From positions 1,077,001 to 1,141,000 of the forward strand of contig NZ_CP075175.1 of assembly GCF_021223605.1 (NCBI RefSeq): DNA of 64,000 nt. The letters run 5' to 3'. Of the stretch, positions 1 through 9,655 are shown piece by piece (position 1 is the first letter of the stretch; every line of letters starts with the position of its first letter). The notes beneath the pieces are model-generated. The model saw only the letters and a program-made list of their open reading frames with translations, did not search any database and had not been told where the DNA came from. Both the position numbers and the translations under genes were made by a program. The DNA comes from Paenibacillus sp. 481. Lineage in GTDB: Bacteria > Bacillota > Bacilli > Paenibacillales > Paenibacillaceae.

Positions 1-459
1 GAACATTTGAAGGGAGAAACAAAGATGTCTAATCATAAGATAGAGCAATTATATGAAGGCTTTGATAAGCAAAAACAAAAAGCGTACGAACGTGAATTGG
101 TGGAACGATACGGCCCGGACACGCAAAAATCGATCGATGCTACGAACGAAAAAGTAAAAGGTTGGGACGGCCAAAAGTTTAATGTCTTAAATCACGAGTG
201 GGAATTGCTACTCGCGGAAATGGCGCAAGCGATGCAGGCTGGCGAGGAGTTTACGGGTGAACGAGTGCAGCAGATTACGGAGCGTCATTTTAAGTGGCTG
301 ACGAATTTTTATGTTCCGACGGCAGAAGTGTACACGGGCCTTGGGCAAATGTATGCGGAGCATGATGATTTTCAGCGAAAAATAGAGGCTGTGGTACCGG
401 GTTTGGCGAACTTCTTGCGCGATGCGATGGCGTTCTATGCGGAGCAGCATTTAGCGTAA
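1..459 (+). CDS. TipAS-domain regulator, 5' truncated by window edge
   Basis: The reading frame is open to base 1, so the gene starts outside the window. The visible 152 residues match the TipAS antibiotic-recognition domain found at the C-terminus of MerR-family regulators (Mta, TipA): a GFDKQK segment near the front, then helices rich in aromatic residues (WDGQKF, HEWELLLAEM, HFKWLTNFY). The stretch HLKGETKMS just before the domain resembles the linker that joins the MerR coiled coil to TipAS. An internal ATG at 25 follows an AAGGGAG sequence, so a free-standing TipAS protein starting there is the alternative. Family role: binding of amphipathic drugs followed by activation of efflux genes. 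The cognate target is not visible. Confidence 0.8.
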   Translation, partial: EHLKGETKMSNHKIEQLYEGFDKQKQKAYERELVERYGPDTQKSIDATNEKVKGWDGQKFNVLNHEWELLLAEMAQAMQAGEEFTGERVQQITERHFKWLTNFYVPTAEVYTGLGQMYAEHDDFQRKIEAVVPGLANFLRDAMAFYAEQHLA

Positions 460-520
460 GTGTGTTAAAGGCGATATGCGCAGGTGCTAAACAGCCTGCC
501 CGTCTATTCTTCAAGCAACG

Positions 521-578
521 AAGAAGGTCGATTTCGAGCTCGGGAACCAATCCGAACCGAAAATCGACCTTCTTTTTT
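521..578 (+). terminator. Rho-independent terminator after the TipAS gene
   Basis: Arm AAGAAGGTCGATTT at 521-534 pairs with AAATCGACCTTCTT ending about 574 and is followed by a T run. It closes the plus-strand TipAS transcript. Bases 579-730 hold no gene that I can support. Confidence 0.85.
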
Positions 579-730
579 GCAAGGTTACACTTACGCAATT
601 GGTGTAATTCACATAATTTACGCAAGTTATGTAAGTTGCACGAGTTACGTGCTAGTCAACTGCCTCTCTTTGGCTTAGCACCACTTATGGTACAGCAGCT
701 ACTTGCGTTAGATGGCTAGGCTGACCTAGG

Positions 731-840
731 TTAGATTGATTTACATTAGGTTACATTAGTTTACATTAGATTAAGCTTAGTTATATTAGGTTACATAAGA
801 CTACATTAGATTAAGTTAAGTTAAGTTATATTAGATTGCA
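731..840. repeat. Degenerate 10-bp tandem repeat, about 11 units
   Basis: Eleven consecutive 10-mers resemble TTACATTAGA (for example TTACATTAGG, TTACATTAGT, TTATATTAGG, TTAAGTTAAG). The array lies just beyond the stop codon of the S41 protease gene (882). No open frame of interest crosses it. Similar arrays occur after other genes in this window. Confidence 0.8.
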
Positions 841-881
841 TGAAGTGGCGCTAGATAAGACTAAGTTAGGATTGGCTAAGC

Positions 882-2441
882 TTAGCTTGCCTTAAAAGAC
901 AGACGAAGCTGCTCGCCCTCAAGCTTCCATTCGAGCTGCGGGAAATACTTGTCCAGCTCATTTACCTTTAAATACTGAAGTTCACCTTGGGTCTTTACCG
1001 CACCATTCTCGTGCGGAAAGACGTAACGACGGTTGTCGGTCGTGAATACGAGCTGGCTTTTGTCACTATTCCATGTTACTTCAGCCCCGACAAGCGCACC
1101 TAACGTATGCGCGTTCACGTATACTCCGTTCGCTTCGACGATCCATTTCAATCGCTCTGCATCGCCAAAGCGCTTGCCATTCAGCGTCAATGACTGCGCA
1201 TCTTGCACCATATCAAATCGCTGTTCACCTACAACTCGCAGCCCACGAATGATTTGTGCAAGCCAATCTTGCTCAACAATGTCCGGTGTTAGACCGACTT
1301 CGTTCACTTTATGTTTGTTCGGAGTCAAATACTCTAAAATCGTAACACTCATACCGTCCGCCTTAGGAAACGCAACGTAAGATTGCATCACACCTTTGCC
1401 AAACGTCTTGACCCCTACCAATGTAGCCGTCTTATTATCCTGAAGGGCGCCACCCAAAATTTCCGAGGCACTCGCGGAATACTCGTCGACAAGCATCACA
1501 ATCGGCATATCGAGCTTGCTGCCGTCTTTAATTTCCGTCGGCGTCAATTTCCCCGTCCGATCTTTCGTATACATCAACGTTCCCTGCTCCATCATTTGCG
1601 AAGCCATTTGATGCGCAGAATCCACAACTCCACCTAAATTTTGACGAACATCCAGTACAAGCGCTTTCCATTTTTGCTGCTTCCCTGTTTCCAGCGCTTG
1701 TTTAAACTGTTCATCCGTATCTTGGCCAAAGCCCGTTACTTGAATATAACCAATGCTCTCCCCAATCGTCGAACCCGTTACCGTTGGATGCACAACTTCT
1801 GTATAAGGGACTGTAACATGCAACTGTTCCTCTCCACGCTTCACAATCAGCTTAGCAGATTGCCCCTCTTTTCCTGTAACGAACTCCGCCATAGCATCGT
1901 CATTTAACGTTTTCAACGGCTTGCCATTAATAGACACGATGTAATCATTCACTTGCAAGCTCGATTTTGCCGCAGGGCCTCCAGCCAACAATCCCTTGAT
2001 ATACACACCGGCCTTATTTTCATACGGACTAATGCCTAGTGCTAGTATTTTGTTATTTAAAATGGCATCCACATAAAATTGCTTAAACTGTTCTTTTGTA
2101 AAATAGCGCGTATATTTATCATTAATACGTTTATTTATTTCTTCGATCGACTTTCCTGCAACCTCTTGGGCGGAAATACCACTCACATGGTACTCACTAA
2201 TTACAAAGCGGTATGCTTCTTCTGGTGTAGCACGTTTGAAAAAATTGCGCTGCTGCTCATCAAGGAGATAATTCCACCACTCCATAATCATGTTGAGATG
2301 TTGCTGTTGTTCCTGTTGTTCCTGTTGTTCCTTGCTTTGCTGTTCACTCGCAAATACAGGGATTGGAAGTGTAATGTTCCAAATCAATAAACCCGTGCAC
2401 ACCATTTTTACAACTTTTTTAAAAAATCGGTCATTCCTCAT
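882..2441 (-). CDS. S41 family C-terminal processing peptidase with PDZ domain
   Basis: This 519-residue exported serine protease belongs to the CtpA/CtpB family. A lipophilic signal peptide covers about residues 9-32 and is followed by a Gln/Glu-rich linker. A PDZ domain spans about 135-205, and the S41 core carries the SASASEI motif with Ser324 and the FGKG motif with Lys349, the expected Ser-Lys pair 25 residues apart. The last 120 residues look like a copper-amine-oxidase-N/stalk domain (GVYVNAHTLGALVGAEVTW), a common Paenibacillus cell-wall module. The start follows an AGGAGGG ribosome site. In Bacillus, CtpB cleaves SpoIVFA during sporulation; the substrate here is unknown. Confidence 0.92.
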   Translation of the reverse strand: MRNDRFFKKVVKMVCTGLLIWNITLPIPVFASEQQSKEQQEQQEQQQHLNMIMEWWNYLLDEQQRNFFKRATPEEAYRFVISEYHVSGISAQEVAGKSIEEINKRINDKYTRYFTKEQFKQFYVDAILNNKILALGISPYENKAGVYIKGLLAGGPAAKSSLQVNDYIVSINGKPLKTLNDDAMAEFVTGKEGQSAKLIVKRGEEQLHVTVPYTEVVHPTVTGSTIGESIGYIQVTGFGQDTDEQFKQALETGKQQKWKALVLDVRQNLGGVVDSAHQMASQMMEQGTLMYTKDRTGKLTPTEIKDGSKLDMPIVMLVDEYSASASEILGGALQDNKTATLVGVKTFGKGVMQSYVAFPKADGMSVTILEYLTPNKHKVNEVGLTPDIVEQDWLAQIIRGLRVVGEQRFDMVQDAQSLTLNGKRFGDAERLKWIVEANGVYVNAHTLGALVGAEVTWNSDKSQLVFTTDNRRYVFPHENGAVKTQGELQYLKVNELDKYFPQLEWKLEGEQLRLSFKAS

Positions 2442-2569
2442 GATGCCCTCCTAAGTAGTTGAAGCCATTAATGATTAGTAAATTAAACCAAAAAAAATGA
2501 TGAATCTTATCATTCTAACATACAACTATTTATTTAGGGATAACCTAATAAAAAAGGAGTGATTCCGTT

Positions 2570-2872
2570 ATGGAACCGAGATATTTATTAGCAGCTTTAA
2601 GCTATTTTAGCATCTTTTTTGGTGGTGTACTTATCCCGTTAGTTATCGCCCTAGTCACCAATGACTCTTACACCAAGCACCATGCTTGGAAGGCCTTGGT
2701 GTCTCATGTCTTGCCGTTTGCTTTTATACTCGTATTCATCATTTCGCTACTTAGTGGTTCCGTTACGATAAGCTTCGGTCTAGGGTTGTTGTTCTTCTTT
2801 ATTAGCATTGGCTTAGTGATATGGAATGTTGTGATGGGTATTCGCGTACTGCGCGAGGGTAACGTATTTTAG
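2570..2872 (+). CDS. DUF4870-type small membrane protein
   Basis: This is a 100-residue integral membrane protein with three predicted hydrophobic segments (about 5-27, 45-65 and 70-92) and a conserved cytoplasmic loop with the YTKHHAWKAL pattern seen in DUF4870/Tic20-like proteins. AAAAAGGAG precedes the ATG by about 10 bases. The stop codon overlaps that of the convergent DUF523 gene in a TTAG sequence, so the two genes share three bases. Its function is unknown; relatives are small stand-alone membrane proteins. Confidence 0.8.
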   Translation: MEPRYLLAALSYFSIFFGGVLIPLVIALVTNDSYTKHHAWKALVSHVLPFAFILVFIISLLSGSVTISFGLGLLFFFISIGLVIWNVVMGIRVLREGNVF

Positions 2873-3348
2873 TGCGATCCGCTATGCTGTTGGGCGAGCC
2901 AATCCATAAATTCATGTTCGGATTGCACGTGGAAACCTGCCTGACGAAGTAATACAGCCGTTACACCTTCTCCTAGCAAAGTCGTACCCGAAAATGTGCC
3001 GTCATAAATGAATGCACTCCCGCAAGAAGGACTATGCTCCTTTAATACGACCGTGTCGGCTTGCACTTGTCTGGCCCGCTCCAGCGTACGATAAGCGCCA
3101 GCGACATACATGTCGGTCACATCTTCACCTGTGCGCGTCTTAATGTACGCTGTACCTGCCAACACGTCAGCTCCCGACCCGCCTACAATTTCGGCGGGCT
3201 CGCGCGGTGTCTCCAGACCACCAAGCAATTCGGGACAGACGACGACAGCGGCGCCTTCCTCCACAAGACGTGCGACCTGCTCCGACAAACGATGCGTGCC
3301 GTTATAACGGCAAGGAATACCAGCAAGACATGAACTGACCATAATCAT
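2869..3348 (-). CDS. DUF523 / TudS-like cysteine-rich protein
   Basis: This 159-residue soluble protein is of the DUF523 family (B. subtilis YbbK). It has the N-terminal VSSCLAGIPCRYNG motif (Cys7, Cys13), a central VVCPELLGG motif and the KEHSPSCGS motif. Proteins of this family (TudS) bind a [4Fe-4S] cluster through three of these cysteines and remove sulfur from thiouracils; that reaction is inferred here, not shown. The start is fixed by GGGGGA six bases upstream. The gene is convergent with the DUF4870 gene and appears monocistronic. Confidence 0.85.
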   Translation of the reverse strand: MIMVSSCLAGIPCRYNGTHRLSEQVARLVEEGAAVVVCPELLGGLETPREPAEIVGGSGADVLAGTAYIKTRTGEDVTDMYVAGAYRTLERARQVQADTVVLKEHSPSCGSAFIYDGTFSGTTLLGEGVTAVLLRQAGFHVQSEHEFMDWLAQQHSGSH

Positions 3349-3370
3349 TTCGCTTCCCCCTCATGATCGC

Positions 3371-3405
3371 AAAATAGGCTGAGGACACATTCGTGTCGCT
3401 CAGCC
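3371..3405 (-). terminator. Hairpin terminator of the 4270-3455 operon
   Basis: GGCTGAGGACAC at 3377-3388 pairs with GTGTC-G-CTCAGCC ending at 3405. On the minus strand the stem is followed by TATTTT. It lies 50 bases beyond the stop of the small gene at 3455. Confidence 0.65.
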
Positions 3406-3454
3406 GTCTTCATTATGTCACTTATACAACTATTGCGCAATAGATCAGCTTGAT

Positions 3455-3601
3455 TTATTTCCCATGCATATTTCCACTTTTTTCATCTGTCCAAGGGCTT
3501 TTCTGAGCTGCATGCTTTACATTTTTCATAAGAACTTCTTGGGCGAACTCATTGTTGTGCGCATACTTGTTACCTTTGTTCTTTTTAAACTTGTCCGACA
3601 T
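3455..3601 (-). CDS. Small basic protein, 48 aa, unknown
   Basis: A short gene found by reading the strand opposite a longer spurious frame. ATG at 3601 is preceded by GGGAGGTGAAGAAC, an excellent ribosome site, and the frame runs 48 codons to TAA at 3455. The product is hydrophilic and Lys/Asn-rich (MSDKFKKNKGNKYAH at the start, KSPWTDEKSGN near the end) with no membrane segment or signal peptide. It is the last gene of a three-gene operon, five bases after the previous stop. No family recognised; size and composition resemble small sporulation or stress proteins of Bacillales, but that is only an impression. Confidence 0.7.
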   Translation of the reverse strand: MSDKFKKNKGNKYAHNNEFAQEVLMKNVKHAAQKSPWTDEKSGNMHGK

Positions 3602-3606
3602 GTTCT

Positions 3607-3963
3607 TCACCTCCCTTCTAAATCAAACAGCCAATCCAACTGCTTGCGCACTTGCTCATCACCTAATATATTGTCTAGAAAATGCGCTCTCGTATTCCAA
3701 CCCGCACACGGGTCATCTTGCACAAATGATTCGTTCGCAACTTCTTCAAAGGCGTTATGCATATTATTGTCATACCAATCTGTCGAGTAATTGGCATCAT
3801 TTCTAAGAACTTTGACAATATGATAGCCACCACTGCGCACAGGTGTCACATAGACGAGCAGCGGCGTCTCCTGCTTGCTTTCAGGCAATATTCCGATCTC
3901 TGCACATAGTTGACCATCGATCTCTACCGGACGGCGGTATTTCACTTCACGAATTTCGTACAT
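3607..3963 (-). CDS. Conserved hypothetical protein, 118 aa
   Basis: ATG at 3963 is chosen because AGGAGATTGTCC lies directly upstream; the frame extends further but overlaps the previous gene. The product is acidic and soluble, beginning MYEIREVKYRRPVE, with a mixed beta/alpha look and no motif I recognise. Its start overlaps the stop of the upstream gene by 17 bases, which suggests translational coupling, so the two proteins probably act together. Function unknown. Confidence 0.7.
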   Translation of the reverse strand: MYEIREVKYRRPVEIDGQLCAEIGILPESKQETPLLVYVTPVRSGGYHIVKVLRNDANYSTDWYDNNMHNAFEEVANESFVQDDPCAGWNTRAHFLDNILGDEQVRKQLDWLFDLEGR

Positions 3964-4270
3964 GGACAATCTCCTTTTGCAAAAATTGCTTCGTTTCCGG
4001 TGTACCGATCCCGTAAATGTACTGGTACACGTGAGACAGTGATTGCTTATAAGGGTTGTTAATCGACTCATTGGATTCGTTGGTGACGAACATAATGTTG
4101 TCTACAAATCCATCTTCCTCCGCATCTGCGGATTCATTCATCAGCTCGATGAGTTGATCACGCTCTGCATCGGTAGCTTCAACAATAAATTCATAAGAGG
4201 TGGCTGTCGCATCAGCAATCACGGAACGACCGCTGACGGAGACGTAATAGCGCTGTTTGTCTTCGCTCAT
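3947..4270 (-). CDS. Conserved hypothetical protein, 107 aa
   Basis: First gene of the 4270-3455 operon. ATG at 4270 follows AGGGGGACGCGTT. The product is acidic (EATDAERDQLIELMNESADAEEDG in part) with an N-terminal beta segment RYYVSVSGRSV and a C-terminal part rich in Tyr and Gln. There is no signal peptide or transmembrane helix. I do not recognise the family. The 3' end overlaps the next gene by 17 bases. Confidence 0.7.
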   Translation of the reverse strand: MSEDKQRYYVSVSGRSVIADATATSYEFIVEATDAERDQLIELMNESADAEEDGFVDNIMFVTNESNESINNPYKQSLSHVYQYIYGIGTPETKQFLQKEIVHVRNS

Positions 4271-4454
4271 AACGCGTCCCCCTTCCTTTTTTATTAGGTT
4301 CCCCCTCTGGACATACATCTTATGCTGATTTTCGCATACCTTTGTTATTATCTCGTTTTTTGCTGGTAAGCCGATGCTCGGTTGTCCGGCCTTATATACG
4401 AAAAAAAAGAAATGATGTGGAATGATGCGGATTTATGCGAGAGGATGAACAACG

Positions 4455-6302
4455 ATGTGTGGAATAACAGGGTGGATCGATTGGCAGCGGGATTTAACCC
4501 AATACTCTGGCATTTTAGAACAAATGACCGAGACGTTAACGTCCCGCGGGCCTGATGCAAAAGGGACTTGGATCGCAGGTCCTTGCGCACTGGGACACCG
4601 TCGTCTGGCGGTCATTGACCCTGAAAATGGTGCTCAACCGATGATTCGCCATACTGAAGGCGGCACGTTTGCGATCGTGTATAACGGAGAACTGTACAAT
4701 TTGTTAGAGCTGCGGCGTGAATTAGAGAGCAGAGGTCACCACTTTGTAACGAAGTGTGATACAGAGGTGCTGCTTGTAGCCTATATCGAATGGCGAGAAG
4801 CTTTTGTTGAAAAGCTGAACGGCATTTTTGCGTGTGCGATATGGAATGAGCAGGAGCAGCAGTTGTTTATGGCACGCGATCGACTTGGCGTGAAACCACT
4901 CTTTTATGCCAAAGGAGACGGCTGGTTCTCCTTCAGCTCTGAACCGAAGGCGCTGCTCGCGCATCCTGATGTTACGCCTACCATTGGGCCAGAAGGTGTA
5001 GCAGAAATTTGGATGGTCAGTCCGGCTCGCACGCCAGGCCAAGGCATATACGAGTCGTTGGCTGAGCTAAAGCCAGGTCATACGCTACGCTACAACCGAG
5101 ACGGCGTGAAAACGTCTGTTTATTGGAAGCTTCAGAGCTATGCGCACGAGGCCGATGTGGAAGCGACAGCCGAGCATGTGCGCCATTTGCTAGAAGATAC
5201 GGTCGAACGGCAGCTTATTTCGGATGTTCCTGTATGTACGCTGCTATCGGGCGGGTTGGATTCCAGCGCCCTGACAGCGCTGACGGTACGCCATTATGAG
5301 CGTAAAGGGCTAGGTCAACTGCATACGTATTCGGTCGATTATATCGATAACGATAAACATTTTACATCGCATGCCTTCCAGCCAAATGCGGATGAGCCTT
5401 GGATACGCCGGATGGTTGATGAGCTTCGTACTGAGCATCATTGGATTCAGGTTGATACTCCGGATCTCGTTCATGCGTTGGAACGAGCTGTGCAAGTTCG
5501 TGACTTACCGGGTATGACCGATGTGGATAGTTCGTTGCTGCTGTTCTGTCACGAGATTAAAAAAGGGGCAACTGTCGCTTTGTCGGGCGAAGCCGCAGAT
5601 GAAGTGTTCGGTGGTTACCCTTGGTTCCACCGTGAGGAAGCGCTAAATGCGAACACCTTTCCGTGGGCGCTGGCAACCTCACTACGAGCGGGCTTATTAA
5701 AGCCTGAAGTTGCTGCTGCGATTCGGGCAGAGGAATATGTAAACGACAGGTATGCCGATGCGGTGGCAGAGGTACCGCGTCTAGCTGGCGAAGATACGCC
5801 AGCAGAACGAATGCGTATTATGTCTTACTTAAATATTACCCGCTTTATGCCGACACTGCTTGACCGGAAAGATCGGATGAGTATGGGTGTCGGGCTTGAA
5901 GTTCGGGTTCCCTATACGGATCACAGACTCGTCGAATATGTATTTAACGTTCCGTGGAGCATTAAAACGCACGGTAATCGCGAAAAAGGATTGCTGCGCA
6001 AAGCGTTGGAAGGGCTGTTGCCCGAGGACGTATTGTACCGGAAAAAGAGCCCTTATCCGAAGACACACAATCCGAACTATTTGAATACGGTGCGCAAATT
6101 AGCTTTAGAACGACTGGATGATTCCACGTCGCCATTGCATCAGTTTGTCAATGCTGCGCGTATTCGCGAAATAGCGGCTTCATCTGAAGCAAGCTCGCAT
6201 TTGCCATGGTTCGGGCAGCTCATGTCAGGCCCGCAGCTATTTGCCTATTTGCTGCAAGTGGATTATTGGCTGCGCCATTACCGCATTCAAGTATCGTGGT
6301 AA
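4455..6302 (+). CDS. asnO: Glutamine-hydrolysing asparagine synthase (AsnO type)
   Basis: Makes asparagine from aspartate, ATP and glutamine in the cytosol. The protein begins MCGITGW, with Cys2 as the glutaminase nucleophile of the class II amidotransferase domain (about 1-210). The synthetase domain carries the PP-loop LLSGGLDSSALTAL near 255-270 and the later GEAADEVFGGYPW motif. At 615 residues it matches B. subtilis AsnO (about 614) better than AsnB or AsnH. GAGAGGATG lies upstream of the ATG. No T-box was found in the 184-base leader. A 12-bp tandem repeat and a terminator follow. Confidence 0.93.
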   Translation: MCGITGWIDWQRDLTQYSGILEQMTETLTSRGPDAKGTWIAGPCALGHRRLAVIDPENGAQPMIRHTEGGTFAIVYNGELYNLLELRRELESRGHHFVTKCDTEVLLVAYIEWREAFVEKLNGIFACAIWNEQEQQLFMARDRLGVKPLFYAKGDGWFSFSSEPKALLAHPDVTPTIGPEGVAEIWMVSPARTPGQGIYESLAELKPGHTLRYNRDGVKTSVYWKLQSYAHEADVEATAEHVRHLLEDTVERQLISDVPVCTLLSGGLDSSALTALTVRHYERKGLGQLHTYSVDYIDNDKHFTSHAFQPNADEPWIRRMVDELRTEHHWIQVDTPDLVHALERAVQVRDLPGMTDVDSSLLLFCHEIKKGATVALSGEAADEVFGGYPWFHREEALNANTFPWALATSLRAGLLKPEVAAAIRAEEYVNDRYADAVAEVPRLAGEDTPAERMRIMSYLNITRFMPTLLDRKDRMSMGVGLEVRVPYTDHRLVEYVFNVPWSIKTHGNREKGLLRKALEGLLPEDVLYRKKSPYPKTHNPNYLNTVRKLALERLDDSTSPLHQFVNAARIREIAASSEASSHLPWFGQLMSGPQLFAYLLQVDYWLRHYRIQVSW

Positions 6303-6306
6303 TGGA

Positions 6307-6390
6307 AGGGTTAGAAATAGGGTTAGCGACAGAATTAGGGATAGAATTAGCGATAGAGTCAAGGATAGGATCAGGGGTATAGTCAGAGCT
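6307..6390. repeat. Degenerate 12-bp tandem repeat, 7 units
   Basis: Seven consecutive 12-mers of the type AGAATTAGCGAT (AGGGTTAGAAAT, AGGGTTAGCGAC, AGAATTAGGGAT, AGAATTAGCGAT, AGAGTCAAGGAT, AGGATCAGGGGT, ATAGTCAGAGCT). The array starts four bases after the asnO stop codon. Confidence 0.8.
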
Positions 6391-6440
6391 TGGTCAGCAT
6401 ACTCACCTTACAGCCTCATGAATACACATGAATGCACAAG

Positions 6441-6500
6441 AAGACACACCGCCATTGTATCGTTCGCAATGAGGAACGATCACCGTCGGTGTGTCTTTGT
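6441..6500. terminator. Terminator between asnO and the sulfhydrylase gene
   Basis: AAGACACACCG at 6441 pairs with CGGTGTGTCTT ending at 6496; an inner stem ATCGTTC/GAACGAT caps it. The two flanking genes are convergent. The tail after the stem is T-rich on the plus strand and it could serve both directions. Confidence 0.75.
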
Positions 6501-6515
6501 GTTGCTCAGACTGTA

Positions 6516-7832
<1,317 letters not shown>

Positions 7833-7975
7833 CTAGCCTCCTCTGTTGAATTGTACCTATTTTAGATCAATTTTTTACCATTGGGAAGCACAAATTCATA
7901 GTAAACCTATCAGAAATTAAGATTTATTGCCGTTCCTACGCAAAAAAAGGAAGGAGGAGCAAGGTTGTGCAGCAT

Positions 7976-8018
7976 AAAAAAGGACATCTGCACAATAATT
8001 GTTGTGTAGATGTCCTAG
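7976..8018 (-). terminator. Terminator of gerM-rph-rdgB
   Basis: AGGACATCTGCACAA (7980 on) pairs with TTGTGTAGATGTCCT, and the minus strand continues into a T run. It lies about 100 bases after the rdgB stop. Confidence 0.85.
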
Positions 8019-8110
8019 TTGAATATTCACTGATAGGGCTATATAAAATTGTATGGACGGAATCACAAACTATGCCGCCAACCAGCAATATCCCCGCTAT
8101 GTACCACAAG

Positions 8111-8761
8111 TTAAGCTTGCTGCAATTGCGCGATTAACTTGCGTAATGCCGCACCACGGTGGCTAATAAGCTGCTTCTTCTCAGGAGGAAGCTCCGCCAT
8201 CGTGAGATCATAGTCGGGTACATAAAAATACGGATCATAGCCAAAGCCATATTCCCCATGTGCATGTTCGATAATAGCCCCGTCTGCTGTACCCTCTGCT
8301 GCATGAATCCGGTCTGTCGCCGGGTCGTAGAGCACGAGAGAACATACAAACTGTGCTGCGCTTAACGGCGCACCAAGGTCAGCTCGCGCCGACAACTGCG
8401 CTGCGCCGTCCCACGCTGGCAACTGCTGTAGCGTTGCCACAAGCTTGGCGTTGTTGGCCGCGTCATTGCCGTGCTCGCCTGCGTAACGCGCAGAATAGAC
8501 GCCTGGCGCTCCGTTTAAGCGGTCCACGCACAGCCCCGAATCGTCTGCCAATACAGGCAGTTGCAACACTTGGGCAACGGTGCGCGCCTTCTTCAAGGCG
8601 TTATCGTAGAACGTAGCCCCATCTTCCACAACGTCTGGAATGTTGGGGTAATCCTTCATGCTTAATACACGTTTGCCGAGCGCGGCGAATGCCAGCTCAA
8701 ACTCTTTAAGCTTTCCTTTATTGCCAGTTGCAATAATAATGGTATCACTCGCAATCGACAC
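8111..8761 (-). CDS. rdgB: XTP/dITP diphosphatase
   Basis: Cleaves non-canonical purine triphosphates (XTP, ITP) to monophosphates and keeps them out of DNA. It is a 216-residue HAM1/RdgB protein with the N-terminal ATGNKGKLKEF motif, the LADDSGLCVDRLNGAPGVYS motif and the GFGYDPYFYVPDY signature. The start is GTG at 8761, with GGGGGAGCG about ten bases upstream. It begins five bases after the rph stop, the same order as B. subtilis rph-ysnA. A small insertion around 135-150 (SAQFVCSLVLYDP side) is normal for the family. Confidence 0.94.
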   Translation of the reverse strand: MSIASDTIIIATGNKGKLKEFELAFAALGKRVLSMKDYPNIPDVVEDGATFYDNALKKARTVAQVLQLPVLADDSGLCVDRLNGAPGVYSARYAGEHGNDAANNAKLVATLQQLPAWDGAAQLSARADLGAPLSAAQFVCSLVLYDPATDRIHAAEGTADGAIIEHAHGEYGFGYDPYFYVPDYDLTMAELPPEKKQLISHRGAALRKLIAQLQQA

Positions 8762-8766
8762 GGCTA

Positions 8767-9555
8767 TTACGCTCCCCCAGATGTTTGAGCAGCTTCAGCT
8801 TTCGCAATCGCCGATGCTTGCGCTTCAATTTTAGCGACAATCGGTCCTAAGGCCTCTTTTTGCAGCTCAATGATGCTCTGAATGCCTTGTTCTGCTGATG
8901 CAAGCAACGCGTTCAATTCCTCACGCGAAAACGGGCTTTCTTCGCCTGTTCCTTGCACCTCGACAAACTTACCAGCGCCTGTCATCACGACATTCATATC
9001 AACCTTAGCCGTTGAATCCTCTTCGTAATTCAAATCCAATAGCGTCTGTCCTTGAATGATGCCAACGCTCACCGATGCAAGAAAATCTGTGATCGGGAAT
9101 TTCGCTAATTTGTGCTGCTCCGCGACCTTGTTGATCGCGATCGCCATCGCCACAAACGCTCCTGTAATGGATGTTGTGCGCGTGCCGCCGTCTGCTTGAA
9201 TAACGTCGCAATCTAGCGTAATCGTACGCTCGCCGAGTGCTTGCAAATCGACAACTGAGCGAAGTGCGCGTCCAATGAGACGCTGAATTTCCATCGTCCG
9301 CCCCGTGAGCTTGCCACGAGCTGCTTCACGATGGTTGCGCACTTGCGTTGCACGCGGAAGCATAGCGTATTCCGCAGTAATCCAGCCTTTTCCTTGCCCC
9401 TTCATAAACGGGGGTACTCTTTCCTCAATCGACGCGGTGCAAATTACTTTCGTATCACCTACTTCAATCGTGACCGAGCCCTCCGCATATTTATTCGTGT
9501 TCGTCCGAATTGAAATCGGGCGGGTCTGTTCCGCCGTTCGTCCGTTGCTTCTCAT
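8767..9555 (-). CDS. rph: Ribonuclease PH
   Basis: Phosphorolytic 3'-5' exoribonuclease that trims tRNA 3' ends. It is 262 residues, with the N-terminal [14 protein letters not shown] motif, the conserved EYAMLPRAT and [20 protein letters not shown] motifs, and the phosphate-binding RTTSITGA sequence after [23 protein letters not shown] precedes the ATG. Gene order gerM-rph-rdgB is conserved with Bacillus. Confidence 0.96.
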   Translation of the reverse strand: MRSNGRTAEQTRPISIRTNTNKYAEGSVTIEVGDTKVICTASIEERVPPFMKGQGKGWITAEYAMLPRATQVRNHREAARGKLTGRTMEIQRLIGRALRSVVDLQALGERTITLDCDVIQADGGTRTTSITGAFVAMAIAINKVAEQHKLAKFPITDFLASVSVGIIQGQTLLDLNYEEDSTAKVDMNVVMTGAGKFVEVQGTGEESPFSREELNALLASAEQGIQSIIELQKEALGPIVAKIEAQASAIAKAEAAQTSGGA

Positions 9556-9655
9556 TCAAGTGCCTCCTACAATTCCTCTGTCGTCCGTTAAGTAACATTC
9601 CCTATTTTATCAAAGACGAAGGCGAAAATCATCCTAATCTAACGATATTTTGTCG

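Noticed and set aside
731..840. Repeated units suggesting a CRISPR array
   Set aside because: Units are only 10 bp, degenerate and directly adjacent with no spacers, and there are no cas genes in the window.
2869..3348. tRNA or attachment site near the left part of the window
   Set aside because: No tRNA cloverleaf found; the phage junction is at about 37650 inside a protein gene.
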